The notes under the pieces: model-generated
The model's database searches: none
What the model saw: only the letters and a program-made list of their open reading frames with translations
What the model was told of the DNA's origin: nothing
IMG/VR virus record: IMGVR_UViG_3300027749_005768
Span: 1 to 53,223 of that record
Length of the DNA: 53,223 nt
DNA from: a virus
Strand: one strand, 5' to 3'
In this document: positions 1 through 8,441 of the stretch, piece after piece
Numbering within the stretch: the stretch's first letter is position 1
Layout of the letters: every line of letters starts with the position of its first letter
Position numbers and translations under genes: made by a program

Positions 1-313
1 AACTTCGTCTTTTAGAGCTATTAACCTTCCGGTTTTGTTTTTCTTTAATAATATAATTATGATCAAGATTTTTATTGATATAACTACATATAGTAGCGCT
101 ACTAATATTTAAAATATTACGTATTGTATGGCAATCGAACTTATTATCTATGTAATAACAAATTAAATTACTCACAGCAATATATCCACCGTGTTCAATA
201 ACCCAGCAGGGAACCCGACAACCATCTACCCATTCATAGGACTTAGCGTTCTTTCCCTTGTTTGTTATTTTTTTAGAACCCAATCCTAAATTAGTCACTG
301 ATTGTTTATTCAT
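1..313 (-). CDS. Partial HTH-containing protein, possibly homing-endonuclease related
   Basis: The minus strand is open from an ATG at 313-311 to the window edge, giving 104 visible codons; the C-terminus lies outside the window. Residues 35-55 include a tryptophan- and cysteine-containing stretch (WVDGCRVPCWVIEHGGY), and a later segment (IRNILNISSATICSYINKN) reads like a helix-turn-helix of the NUMOD1 type that accompanies HNH and GIY-YIG homing endonucleases. The tail is very basic. A NUMOD/HTH part of a homing endonuclease is one explanation and a phage DNA-binding protein another; no nuclease motif is visible in the part present. Confidence 0.5.
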   Translation of the reverse strand, partial: MNKQSVTNLGLGSKKITNKGKNAKSYEWVDGCRVPCWVIEHGGYIAVSNLICYYIDNKFDCHTIRNILNISSATICSYINKNLDHNYIIKEKQNRKVNSSKRRS

Positions 314-383
314 ACTATGAATATTTATGCAATGAGATACATTTTAGTTGATTTTATTGTGATTAGTTTATATCATACTATAT

Positions 384-1082
384 ATGAAAGCAAAAGAAGT
401 ATTTCAATCAACAAAAGTAATCGAGCTCGGCTCTTGTGCGTTTAGACAATGGAGAGCGAATCATTCAATGTGTAGATTCCTACATGGTTATCAGCTTAAA
501 GCTAAATTGTGGTTTGGTGGTTCATCTCTCGATGATAAAAATTGGGTGGTAGATTTTGGCGGTCTTAAAGAACTTAAAGCTACATTACAAAGTATATATG
601 ATCATACAACTACTGTAGCAGCAGATGATCCTGAGATTGAAACCTTTAAATCCTTACACGATAAGGGAATTATTCAACTATATATTCTTAAAGATGGTGC
701 TGGTATTGAGCGTGCAGCAGAGAATGTCTTTACAATTGCTGATAAGTATGTTCGTGAGCTTACAAACGGTCGTTGCTGGGTAGACAAGGTAGAAGTATTT
801 GAACATCAAGATAACTCTGCTACCTATTCACAAGAACAAGCAGCTACTCAAACACAAAGCTTTAAGGCAGATATTGGCTTTACAAATCTGGATGGTACTA
901 TCACATTAGGCGCTCGAGCAGCGACAACAGATTCTATTACTTTTAGTAATAATATTAATAATACATCACAAGCAGACAGCATACCTACACCAGCACCCGT
1001 TGATAGAGGTGCTCGAGTAGGTAATAGCCCTGTATCTAGCGGAATGGGTAACCCATTCGCTGGTACATCGTGGGGTGCTTAA
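384..1082 (+). CDS. queD: 6-carboxy-tetrahydropterin synthase (QueD), phage type
   Basis: QueD/PTPS-fold enzyme that converts dihydroneopterin triphosphate to 6-carboxytetrahydropterin, the second step of preQ0 synthesis. The motifs run in family order: FRQWRANHSMC..LHGYQL (residues 20-38, with His27, Cys30, His34), VVDFGGLK (55-62), DHTTTV (73-78), GIERAAENV (107-115) and a VEVFEHQDNSA segment near 137-147. The bacterial HGH zinc motif reads HGY here, as I recall for phage QueD proteins. Residues 160-232 are a low-complexity S/T/N/G/P tail beyond the catalytic domain. The stop overlaps the end of convergent phoH by 4 nt. With queE downstream it belongs to the 7-deazaguanine DNA-modification pathway. 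Confidence 0.88.
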   Translation: MKAKEVFQSTKVIELGSCAFRQWRANHSMCRFLHGYQLKAKLWFGGSSLDDKNWVVDFGGLKELKATLQSIYDHTTTVAADDPEIETFKSLHDKGIIQLYILKDGAGIERAAENVFTIADKYVRELTNGRCWVDKVEVFEHQDNSATYSQEQAATQTQSFKADIGFTNLDGTITLGARAATTDSITFSNNINNTSQADSIPTPAPVDRGARVGNSPVSSGMGNPFAGTSWGA

Positions 1083-1828
1083 TGCTGTTTAGCTTCTAGT
1101 ATCTTAACAACAAACTTAAGAATCTTACTTCTAACGATTTCAGATTCTCCAAATTCGAATGCGTGGATCTTATGGTTCACGCATTCTTCCGTATTAAAGC
1201 GATCGTAAACTTCTTTAAAGCCTGATAACTTACCAATATCACTTTGATTTAAGTCACCGCAAATAACATATTTTGTATTTTTACCAAAACGAGTTAAAAT
1301 TGTAACTAACTCGCTTTTTGAAAGGTTTTGAGCCTCATCAACAATAACTAAAGAGTCATTAAAGGTAAGACCTCTTACAAAGTTAACAGGTACAGCACGG
1401 ATAATTTCATTTGTTTTAAGATTATTACACGTACTAGCATCTGTAATTTCTATTACTTTTTCAACAAGAGGTATAGCGTACGGAGAGAACTTATCATCTA
1501 TCTCTCCCGGTAGAGCTCCAATGCTACGTGATGCAGATTCAATAACAGACCGTATGTATATAATACCTGTTATTTTCTTCTCCTTGAGCATCTCAAGTCC
1601 TGCTAATACAGCAATATATGACTTAGCAGATCCAGCAGGACCAGCTACAAAAGCCATATTTGTATCATCGTGTTTTATACTATTATAAAACTGTTGATGA
1701 TTAGTGTTGAAGTGGAAGGGTTTCTTGATTTTAAAATCAAGTATCCAGTTTTTTTGAAAAGAAGCTTCAATATCTGAAACTTCCTCCAAACCAGCAGTCT
1801 TGCGCTTACGCACCACTTTACGGGTCAT
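1079..1828 (-). CDS. phoH: PhoH-family ATPase
   Basis: P-loop NTPase of the PhoH family, common in marine T4-like phages. Walker A is GPAGSAKS (63-70). It is followed by IYIRSVIESASRSIGALPGEIDDKF, the RxxxE..G.LPG..eeK signature of PhoH, and a Walker B LVIVDEAQN near residues 163-171. A GDLNQSD segment is the usual sensor region of the fold. The first 30 residues are basic, with no PIN or KH domain. PhoH proteins are proposed RNA helicases/ATPases; the role in phages is not settled. Transcribed convergently to queD and divergently from queE. Confidence 0.93.
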   Translation of the reverse strand: MTRKVVRKRKTAGLEEVSDIEASFQKNWILDFKIKKPFHFNTNHQQFYNSIKHDDTNMAFVAGPAGSAKSYIAVLAGLEMLKEKKITGIIYIRSVIESASRSIGALPGEIDDKFSPYAIPLVEKVIEITDASTCNNLKTNEIIRAVPVNFVRGLTFNDSLVIVDEAQNLSKSELVTILTRFGKNTKYVICGDLNQSDIGKLSGFKEVYDRFNTEECVNHKIHAFEFGESEIVRSKILKFVVKILEAKQH

Positions 1829-1836
1829 GTTAATAA

Positions 1837-1844
1837 TATTTAAT
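1837..1844 (-). promoter_or_regulatory. Late-promoter-like box ATTAAATA before phoH
   Basis: ATTAAATA on the minus strand, 8 nt before the phoH ATG. It resembles the T4 late consensus TATAAATA. The gap is longer than the usual 5-6 nt in this window, so the call is weaker. Confidence 0.4.
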
Positions 1845-1886
1845 CAAAACACTTGAATTCATCTCGTTATATTATACAATATCTTT

Positions 1887-2645
1887 ATGATTGACTGCGA
1901 TACAGAAACACTATTTTTATCTGATGATCTTGTGTTTTTCACGATTGAGGGAGAAGGAGAATATATCGGACAACCGTCTGTATTTATGAGAATGTCTATG
2001 TGTAATTTGAGCTGTATCGGCTTCGCTTCTGCAGATTCTCCTAATGGTTGTGATTCATTTGTATCGTGGTCTATTAAGAATAAGATGACATTTAACGAAA
2101 TCTTTAAGTTAATGTATGATAATTTTTACGTAGATAAGCTTCGTAAAGGTGCTATTTGGAAGCTTACAGGCGGTGAGCCTATGATTCAGCAAAAGCAGTT
2201 ACTCAAACTTGTACAGGCATTTATTGAAAAGTATGAATTTTTACCTCGTATTGACTTTGAAACTAATGCCACTCTTATGCCTGATCCGAGGTGGAAAAGT
2301 GATTTTAAGGCTACCTTTACTACATCACCTAAACTAACTACTAACGGTGACCCTGAAGAAAAGACATATAAACCTGAGGTACTTAAATGGCATAAAGAAA
2401 ACGGTTCTGGCTTTAAGTTTGTTATTGGTCGATCAGAGGATATTGATGAAATTTGGCGTAAGTATGTTAATGATTTTAACGGTATTAATGTACCTCTAAA
2501 TCGTATTTGGTTTATGCCTTGTTGTGGATCACGTGAAGAGCATCAAGAGAAAGCAGCTACTGTAGCTGAATATGCAAAAGCTATGTGTGTTAACTTTAGT
2601 CCTAGGCTGCACTTAGTACTTTGGAATTTGGCTTTAAAAGTTTAA
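1887..2645 (+). CDS. queE: 7-carboxy-7-deazaguanine synthase (QueE), radical SAM
   Basis: Radical SAM enzyme that contracts 6-carboxytetrahydropterin to 7-carboxy-7-deazaguanine. FFTIEGEGEYIGQPSVFMR (residues 17-35) is the QueE N-terminal signature, KLTGGEPM near 92-99 is the SAM-binding GGEP motif, and FETNAT follows. The cluster-binding cysteines are atypical: Cys39 and Cys43 have the usual CX3C spacing, but the third position (CX2C) is Phe46, and the next cysteine is Cys55 after an 11-residue insertion. Other QueE proteins also use extended spacing, so this is probably active. It overlaps the HNH gene by 1 nt (TAATG). Confidence 0.87.
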   Translation: MIDCDTETLFLSDDLVFFTIEGEGEYIGQPSVFMRMSMCNLSCIGFASADSPNGCDSFVSWSIKNKMTFNEIFKLMYDNFYVDKLRKGAIWKLTGGEPMIQQKQLLKLVQAFIEKYEFLPRIDFETNATLMPDPRWKSDFKATFTTSPKLTTNGDPEEKTYKPEVLKWHKENGSGFKFVIGRSEDIDEIWRKYVNDFNGINVPLNRIWFMPCCGSREEHQEKAATVAEYAKAMCVNFSPRLHLVLWNLALKV

Positions 2646-3244
2646 TGAAAGCCAAAGTATTAGTCCTTAATAAATATTATTTTCCAATTGCTGTAGAGGG
2701 TATTGAAAAAACCTTCGGTAATATTTTTTCTAAATCTGTTATTCCGTTAGATATTAGTTATGAAACTACAGATGAAAATATTGTTAACCAGGAGGTTATT
2801 GATTATTTTGTACCTATACCTATTGTAAAGGAGTGGTTAGAACTACCCATAAGACCGTTTGATGAATATATTCAAACAGCTCGTGGACCTGTTCGTATTC
2901 CATCTGTAGTAGTATGTGCGCGATACGATAAAATTGTTTATAATAGAGTCTCGTTTCCTACTAAACAAAATATTCTTAAACGTGATAACTATACGTGTGT
3001 ATATACCGGGAAAAAACTATCTAAAGAAGAACTTAGTGTCGATCACATTGTACCAAAAAGTCGTGGAGGTAATGATACATGGGAAAATATGGTTTGCTGT
3101 TGTCGTTTGACAAATTCACGAAAAGCATCTCTTACTCCCGAGCAAGTTGGATTAAAGTTAAAATATAAACCATACAATCCAAATAAAGGATTATCTTTTG
3201 AAATTTATAAGGATGAATGGGCTTCGTTCTTGAAAAACATGTAA
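2645..3244 (+). CDS. HNH nuclease-domain protein
   Basis: About 199 residues from the ATG at 2645, chosen because it overlaps the queE stop as TAATG; an in-frame ATG at 2621 lies inside queE. The N-terminal part (KVLVLNKYYFPI) matches the standalone HNH family often annotated as phage HNH endonuclease. The C-terminal HNH core is ILKRDNYTC..TG, then LSVDHIVPKSRGG and WENMVCCCRLTN. His and Asp of the DH motif and the Asn of the third element are present, but two of the four zinc cysteines (CxxC to CVYT, and CxxCN to CRLTN) are replaced. It sits between queE and a P-loop kinase and shares their direction. Confidence 0.75.
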   Translation: MKAKVLVLNKYYFPIAVEGIEKTFGNIFSKSVIPLDISYETTDENIVNQEVIDYFVPIPIVKEWLELPIRPFDEYIQTARGPVRIPSVVVCARYDKIVYNRVSFPTKQNILKRDNYTCVYTGKKLSKEELSVDHIVPKSRGGNDTWENMVCCCRLTNSRKASLTPEQVGLKLKYKPYNPNKGLSFEIYKDEWASFLKNM

Positions 3245-3262
3245 ACTAAACTATATAATATT

Positions 3263-4027
3263 ATGAGAATAGCTGTATCGGGGACTGCGTGTACCGGAAA
3301 ATCCACCCTCGTTAAGAACATCTTAGCTGTGTGGCCTAATTATAAAACACCTTCGAAGACTTATAGAGATCTTATTAAGGAAAAGAATCTACCACATTCA
3401 TCTGATACATCAATTGATACCCAGTGGGATATTCTTAACTTTATGCTCGATCAACTTCAAGCTGTTGATAAAAGCGCTAATATTGTATTTGATAGATGTC
3501 CTCTAGATAATCTTGCATATACTCTCTGGGCTCATGATAAAGGTATTGAAGGCTTTACAAAAGAGTATGTAGATAAAGCTATTAAGCTTACAAAGGAGTC
3601 TATGAGACACTTAGATCTTATTTTGTTATTAAGATACGATACATCTATTAAGATTGTAGATGATGAACTAAGGGATACAGATGTTACCTTTATAGAGGAG
3701 ATTGATAATATTTTTGATGCTCTGTATATACAATATAGACAAAATTATGAAGCAGATATATTCTTCCCAAAAGATGATTCACCAGGTATATTAGTACTAC
3801 CAACTAACCCTCAACAACGTATTGAAATGATTTCAGATTACCTTACACCGGAAGGCGAAATGTATGGAGACGATTCTTCTATCTTTAATCCTAATAATTT
3901 ATCTGAACTAGAAACACTTGTTAAGCAACAAAAAGCAGCACTTGATCAGGAGGAAGCTGAAAAAGCATTGTTCGAAAAGTTTAGTATACCTATTAAGCCT
4001 ATTTCAACTCGTACTATTATTCAGTGA
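3263..4027 (+). CDS. P-loop kinase/ATPase, AAA_28 (NadR-like)
   Basis: 254 residues with Walker A GTACTGKST (residues 7-15) and the FDRCPLDNLAYT segment (77-88) typical of NadR-like nucleoside or nucleotide kinases, then a helical lid. Residues 200-254 are an acidic, charged tail (LSELETLVKQQKAALDQEEAE) absent from the short family members. A clear paralogue lies at 33582-34142 beside queF, formyltransferase and dpdA, sharing the DRC.(L/V)D.L.YT.W..D.G motif. A deoxynucleotide or deazaguanine-nucleoside kinase is possible but the substrate is unknown. The last 24 nt overlap the convergent fibre gene. Confidence 0.75.
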   Translation: MRIAVSGTACTGKSTLVKNILAVWPNYKTPSKTYRDLIKEKNLPHSSDTSIDTQWDILNFMLDQLQAVDKSANIVFDRCPLDNLAYTLWAHDKGIEGFTKEYVDKAIKLTKESMRHLDLILLLRYDTSIKIVDDELRDTDVTFIEEIDNIFDALYIQYRQNYEADIFFPKDDSPGILVLPTNPQQRIEMISDYLTPEGEMYGDDSSIFNPNNLSELETLVKQQKAALDQEEAEKALFEKFSIPIKPISTRTIIQ

Positions 4028-4663
4028 TATAGTACCACCTATTATATTAAACATAGCGTACGTCACTGTTGGTGCATATACACCTGTACTATCACGAATA
4101 TAGAGAGTTACAGAATTAGTAGTTATATCAGAAGCAGATTGTACACCTATGTTGTAATTAATAAGAGTAGATGTTTGAACGCCATAAGGCATTAAAGTAG
4201 CATCACCAGAACTACCCGTATTTTTTTCAAAATTACGAATAAACTGAAATGTAAACGCAGATGTCGCTGGATTATAAGTTACCGTATCTTGAATATTCGA
4301 ACTACTATGTATAATAACAGAACCGGCAGTTGATGTTATAGTATTTACACTAAAGACGGCATAGGTCTCTATATTCGCTCCTGTTAGTAGGTAATTAATA
4401 TTTGCTGTATTGCTATCTATTTGCGTCTGTAAGTCAGTACTAAGTGTAGCATATTGAGAGCTTAGTGTAATAATATCAGCAGTATTACTTAAAATGGTAT
4501 CACTAAATGTAGTATTTTCTAATGAAATAATAAAATTATTAAAATCTAATATATTTGTACCACTAGGTGTTTCAATTATTAAAAAATCTCCTGAGACAAC
4601 GTCATTAATTTCAGGTAATTCTTTTATATTTACGTAAGAACCGGTATTATCTGTACATGCCAT
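4004..4663 (-). CDS. Small fibre/adhesin-like virion protein
   Basis: 219 residues, Ser/Thr/Asn-rich and nearly lysine-free, as in phage tail appendage proteins. Residues 1-45 (GSYVNIKELPEINDVVSGDFLIIETPSGTNILDFNNF) read like the attachment segment seen in phage fibre proteins. Residues 50-100 form a heptad-like stretch (ILSNTADIITLSSQYATLSTDLQTQIDSNTANI), probably a trimeric coiled coil. The C-terminal 110 residues are beta-rich. A late-type box lies 5 nt before the ATG, consistent with a structural gene. No specific family is recognised. Confidence 0.6.
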   Translation of the reverse strand: MACTDNTGSYVNIKELPEINDVVSGDFLIIETPSGTNILDFNNFIISLENTTFSDTILSNTADIITLSSQYATLSTDLQTQIDSNTANINYLLTGANIETYAVFSVNTITSTAGSVIIHSSSNIQDTVTYNPATSAFTFQFIRNFEKNTGSSGDATLMPYGVQTSTLINYNIGVQSASDITTNSVTLYIRDSTGVYAPTVTYAMFNIIGGTISLNNSTS

Positions 4664-4668
4664 ATATG

Positions 4669-4676
4669 TATTTATT
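4669..4676 (-). promoter_or_regulatory. Late-promoter-like box AATAAATA, 5 nt from start
   Basis: Minus-strand AATAAATA followed by CATAT and the ATG at 4663-4661. There is no Shine-Dalgarno between box and start. Part of the recurring TAAATA-N5-ATG arrangement. Confidence 0.6.
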
Positions 4677-4717
4677 ACAGTTGATCTTTTATTAGAGGTG
4701 ATATAATTAACAATGTA

Positions 4718-5578
4718 ATGAGTAACGAGAGAGAAAAAATCGGTGTAGGTATTATTACTTGCAATAGACCAAACTATCTACACAAATTACTTAATACTTT
4801 ACCTAATAAACACGAAAATAAAATAGATCATTTAGTTATTATTAATGATGGTAAACCTATTACAGATTTCGATTTAAGTTTTGGAGAATTAATTGATAAT
4901 GAAGTTAATCTTGGTGTTGGTAAGTCAAAAAATAAAGCTATGCAATATTTGCTAGATAAAGGTTGTGAATATATTTTTATTATTGAAGATGATACAATTA
5001 TAAAGGATACAGATATATTCACTGCTTACATCGATGCTAGTAAAACAACAGGCATACAGCATTTTAACTTCGGCCCAGGTACCCCCTTTAATAGAAAGCA
5101 GACAATAGTTAATTATGATTTACATAATAGGGAGCTTTTAGATAATAATTCAAAACCTAACCCTAAATTAACAATTGAATATAATAATAAAATATCAATT
5201 GATTTGTATGAGCACGTTGCTGGTGTGTTTAGTTTTTTTACTAAGAATATATTACAAAGTGTAGGGTTACATGATGAAAGATATAAAAATGCCTGGGAGC
5301 ATGTTGACCATACTTTTAGGATAATAAAAAATAATGGTCATCCGCCTTTTTGGTGGTTTGCTGATATACATAATAGTGTAAATTATCTTGAAATTCCTGA
5401 TGAAGCTATTAATGATAGTTCCACATCAAATAATAAAGAAGAGTGGTTTAAGAATATAAATGCAGGTAGAGAAATTTATAAACAGCAACACGGATTTTAT
5501 CCAAATATGTGCCCTCATACATCAAAAGAAGATGTTATTAATAATTTAAAAACTATTAAATCTAAATGGACGATTTAA
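4718..5578 (+). CDS. Family 2 glycosyltransferase
   Basis: GT-A fold glycosyltransferase of the GT2 type. It opens with GVGIITCNRPNYL (residues 9-21), the canonical nucleotide-binding strand, continues with LVIINDG and the NLGVGKSKNKAM segment, and has the metal-binding acidic triplet EDD at 90-92. WEHVDHTFRI near 200 fits the acceptor/catalytic-base region. It is the first gene of the twelve-gene sugar cassette and overlaps the next gene by 13 nt. GAGGTGAT at 4695-4702 is a possible but poorly spaced ribosome site. Donor and acceptor cannot be inferred. Confidence 0.85.
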   Translation: MSNEREKIGVGIITCNRPNYLHKLLNTLPNKHENKIDHLVIINDGKPITDFDLSFGELIDNEVNLGVGKSKNKAMQYLLDKGCEYIFIIEDDTIIKDTDIFTAYIDASKTTGIQHFNFGPGTPFNRKQTIVNYDLHNRELLDNNSKPNPKLTIEYNNKISIDLYEHVAGVFSFFTKNILQSVGLHDERYKNAWEHVDHTFRIIKNNGHPPFWWFADIHNSVNYLEIPDEAINDSSTSNNKEEWFKNINAGREIYKQQHGFYPNMCPHTSKEDVINNLKTIKSKWTI

Positions 5579-6981
5579 CGTTAATTACATGCTCGTATAA
5601 CACACCAGATATAACACTAACAATGTTAAAGTCGTGGATGTATATACATAATAGAACGCAAAGATTAGTTATTTGTGATAACTCTACAAATAATGAGACA
5701 AAAAATTTACTAAATAAATATAAAATACCACATATATCACGTTTTGATATGAGTCACGGTAATGGCGTTAATGAAGCATTAAAATTATGCAAAACAAAAT
5801 ATGCTTTACTAGTTGATACAGATGTTATTTTTCTAAAAGATCATAATGATATTTTTCAGCAGTTTAAAAATATGGATTTGGCGGTGATGGGTAAAGTAGA
5901 AGGTGACCGCGGCGGTAAGTCGATCTACAATAGAGTTAATCCATGGCACTGCTTTATTAATATTGAGAAAATTAATCAACATAATATTACTTTCTTTAAT
6001 GAGGTAAGAATGAAAGCTAGTTTTAAAGCTAATAAGATATATGATATTGGATCTACATTTTTAGAAGATATTAAATCATGCGGACTTAAAATTGGTAATG
6101 TTGATCTTGATGGTAAATATTATATTCATTTTGAAGGTATGAGCTGGTATAAAAATAAATTTGACTGTACAAAAGAAGATACTGGTATAGACTTTGGAGG
6201 TACACATAATAACACTGCTTATATAGATGCTTACGAACAAAAATATAAAACATTTCAAACTATTAAACAACAATATAAAGATATTGAACTAACTGATAGG
6301 TTTATATATAATGAACCTAAACTATTAATTAAATTTCCTACAAGAGGTCGTACAGAAAAATTTTTTAATACTTTAGATAAATATTACGAATTGCTATCAG
6401 GTAAATGTGATGTTAAGTTTTTAATTACATGTGATAATGACGATCTATCAATGAATAATCTTTCTGTAAGAGATAGATTTAAGACATACACTAATTTAGA
6501 GATTGAATATGGTGATAGTAAAACTAAAATTGAAGCTATTAATATAGGAGTTTCACAACGCGATTTTCAAATTGTATTACTTGCATCAGATGATATGATA
6601 CCGGTAGTCAAAGGATATGATCTAATTATAATCGAAAGCATGTGTAAAAGTTTTCCAGATTTTGATGGCATTGTCTGGTTTAATGACGGTGTACAACAAG
6701 ATAGGCTTAATACTCTTTGCATTTTAGGCAAAAAATATTACAATAGATTTGGTTATATATATAATCCTGAATATAAATCTTTATGGTGTGATATGGAATT
6801 TACACAAGTTGGTAATATATTAGATAAGCAAAAATATTTCGATCAAGTTATTATTAAGCATGACCACCACTCTGTAATAAAGGAAGGTTTTGATGAAATA
6901 TATTCACAAAACGAATTATATGAAAACGAAGATAGATTAACGTTCTTAAAAAGACAAACTATACAATTCAATGCAAGATAA
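5566..6981 (+). CDS. Two-domain glycosyltransferase (GT2-like plus second GT-A-like domain)
   Basis: 471 residues, about twice a single GT2 domain. Domain 1 begins LTLITCSYNTPDITLTML, has ICDNST and SHGNGVNEAL, and carries the DxD-type LLVDTDVIFL (Asp84/Asp86). From about residue 250 a second GT-like segment begins with KFPTRGRTEKFF, then FLITCDNDD and LLASDDMIP, the usual strand and acidic-cluster order. The protein may add two sugars in sequence or pair an active domain with an inactive one. It overlaps both neighbours (13 and 11 nt), so the cassette is translationally tight. Confidence 0.75.
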   Translation: MDDLTLITCSYNTPDITLTMLKSWMYIHNRTQRLVICDNSTNNETKNLLNKYKIPHISRFDMSHGNGVNEALKLCKTKYALLVDTDVIFLKDHNDIFQQFKNMDLAVMGKVEGDRGGKSIYNRVNPWHCFINIEKINQHNITFFNEVRMKASFKANKIYDIGSTFLEDIKSCGLKIGNVDLDGKYYIHFEGMSWYKNKFDCTKEDTGIDFGGTHNNTAYIDAYEQKYKTFQTIKQQYKDIELTDRFIYNEPKLLIKFPTRGRTEKFFNTLDKYYELLSGKCDVKFLITCDNDDLSMNNLSVRDRFKTYTNLEIEYGDSKTKIEAINIGVSQRDFQIVLLASDDMIPVVKGYDLIIIESMCKSFPDFDGIVWFNDGVQQDRLNTLCILGKKYYNRFGYIYNPEYKSLWCDMEFTQVGNILDKQKYFDQVIIKHDHHSVIKEGFDEIYSQNELYENEDRLTFLKRQTIQFNAR

Positions 6982-7723
6982 AATTCAATTTTTTATAGTT
7001 GTACATAATATCAATATTATAGATGTTTTTGAAAAAGTAGGTAAGTATAATAAGCTTCCTAACTACACTTATCTGTTAGTAGGTAATACAGATGAAGATT
7101 ATTCTTCAGATAAAATTATTCAATGCAACAGATTAGTCAATAATATTGAACATAAAAATAATTTTCTAGCTTATACAGGCTGGTATGTATTAGCTAATAA
7201 TGTCGAACTATTAGATAACTCCGAATTTACATGCTTGTTAGAATACGATACAGATATTGAAGAATATTTTAATATAGACGATATAACACCACGACTTAAT
7301 AATACATATATTAATGTCTGGGGTATTACAGGTATGGAGACACATTCCGGTATTTTTGAGAAAAGTCATTTTACGACGGGTCTATTTACATATTTTAAAG
7401 AAAAAAATATTAAAGAACTTACTACAAACAATAAGATGTGGATGACAACGAACAATATGTTTTTTAGAACACCATTTTTAAAGGATTATATAACTGATGA
7501 ATTTACAACAGACTTTTTTAATCATATAGATAACGATAAAATGTCTGGTCACTTTTTAGAAAGATTTTTATCAATATACTGCTTTTATAAAAATATTAAA
7601 TTTAGTATATTAGATAAATCCGGTCTTGTACATCGAGGGTATGATAGCCATTCTACTCAAAATATACACTCCAGTGATAGAGGTTATAACCAATTTAAAA
7701 CTATCAATAATATTCATGACTAA
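6971..7723 (+). CDS. Putative glycosyltransferase-like protein
   Basis: 250 residues of uncertain family inside the sugar cassette. The N-terminus (IQFFIVVHNINIIDVF) has the strand-loop character of a GT-A enzyme. LLEYDTDIEEYF near 90-101 offers a DxD. TTNNMFFRTPFL and ERFLSIYCFYKN resemble the C-terminal parts of capsular-polysaccharide glycosyltransferases in the DUF4422/GT32-like group. It overlaps the preceding gene by 11 nt and the following one by 8 nt. The role is inferred mainly from context. Confidence 0.6.
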   Translation: MQDKIQFFIVVHNINIIDVFEKVGKYNKLPNYTYLLVGNTDEDYSSDKIIQCNRLVNNIEHKNNFLAYTGWYVLANNVELLDNSEFTCLLEYDTDIEEYFNIDDITPRLNNTYINVWGITGMETHSGIFEKSHFTTGLFTYFKEKNIKELTTNNKMWMTTNNMFFRTPFLKDYITDEFTTDFFNHIDNDKMSGHFLERFLSIYCFYKNIKFSILDKSGLVHRGYDSHSTQNIHSSDRGYNQFKTINNIHD

Positions 7724-8441
7724 GAAAATACTAATATCATTCGCTACTAATCCTAAATGGTATAGATCACAACAACAGTTAAACGATAGTGCAAAACAAG
7801 GCGGTTTTAATGGTGTTATTAGCTATACGGATAAAGGTAGAGATTGGGAATTTGCAAAAAAATATAGTGATATAACTAGCACGAGAGGTTACGGTTATTG
7901 GCAATGGAAGCCTATTATTATCTTAGATGCTCTCAATAAACTCAATGATGGAGATATAGTGGGATATGTAGATAGTGGTAATTTAGTAACTAATAACTTA
8001 GATTATATTTTTAATAAATGTAATGAACAAGAAATAGTATTATTTGATAATAGAGACGGTAATTTTCAAAAAACTACTCATAAAAATAGAGAATGGACAA
8101 AGCGTGATTGTTTTGTCTTAATGGATTGCGATTCAGAAGAATATTACAATGCATCACAAGTAGATGGTGCATATCAGTTTTATAAAAAGACATCTAATAC
8201 TATTAAATTCCTAGAAGAATATATGAACTTCTGCTCGAATGATAATATAATTTCAGATTTACCAAATATAACAAAAGACAATTTACCCGAGTTTAAAGAT
8301 CATAGACACGATCAATCTATACTATCATTAATGGCTGTTAAGTATAAAATACCACTTCTACCTGAACCATCAGAATGGGGTAATAGTATTACTAACAGAC
8401 CTTACCCTCAACTCTTTCTACATCATAGAGGTACTTTATGA
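7716..8441 (+). CDS. Putative glycosyltransferase (GYGYWQWKP type)
   Basis: 241 residues from the ATG at 7716, chosen because it starts the homologous-looking segment (KKILISFATNPKWYRSQQQL) and gives an 8-nt overlap; the open frame upstream lies inside the previous gene. The motif RGYGYWQWKPIIILDAL followed by LNDGDIVGYVDSGN is characteristic of a family of polysaccharide glycosyltransferases in which the YxDxG is the metal/nucleotide-sugar site. The conserved DHRHDQSILSLM near the C-terminus fits the same group. Substrate unknown. Confidence 0.65.
   Translation: MTKKILISFATNPKWYRSQQQLNDSAKQGGFNGVISYTDKGRDWEFAKKYSDITSTRGYGYWQWKPIIILDALNKLNDGDIVGYVDSGNLVTNNLDYIFNKCNEQEIVLFDNRDGNFQKTTHKNREWTKRDCFVLMDCDSEEYYNASQVDGAYQFYKKTSNTIKFLEEYMNFCSNDNIISDLPNITKDNLPEFKDHRHDQSILSLMAVKYKIPLLPEPSEWGNSITNRPYPQLFLHHRGTL

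Noticed and set aside
7626-7715. Upstream in-frame start of the 7716 glycosyltransferase
   Set aside because: The extra 30 residues lie inside the previous gene and do not resemble the family start.
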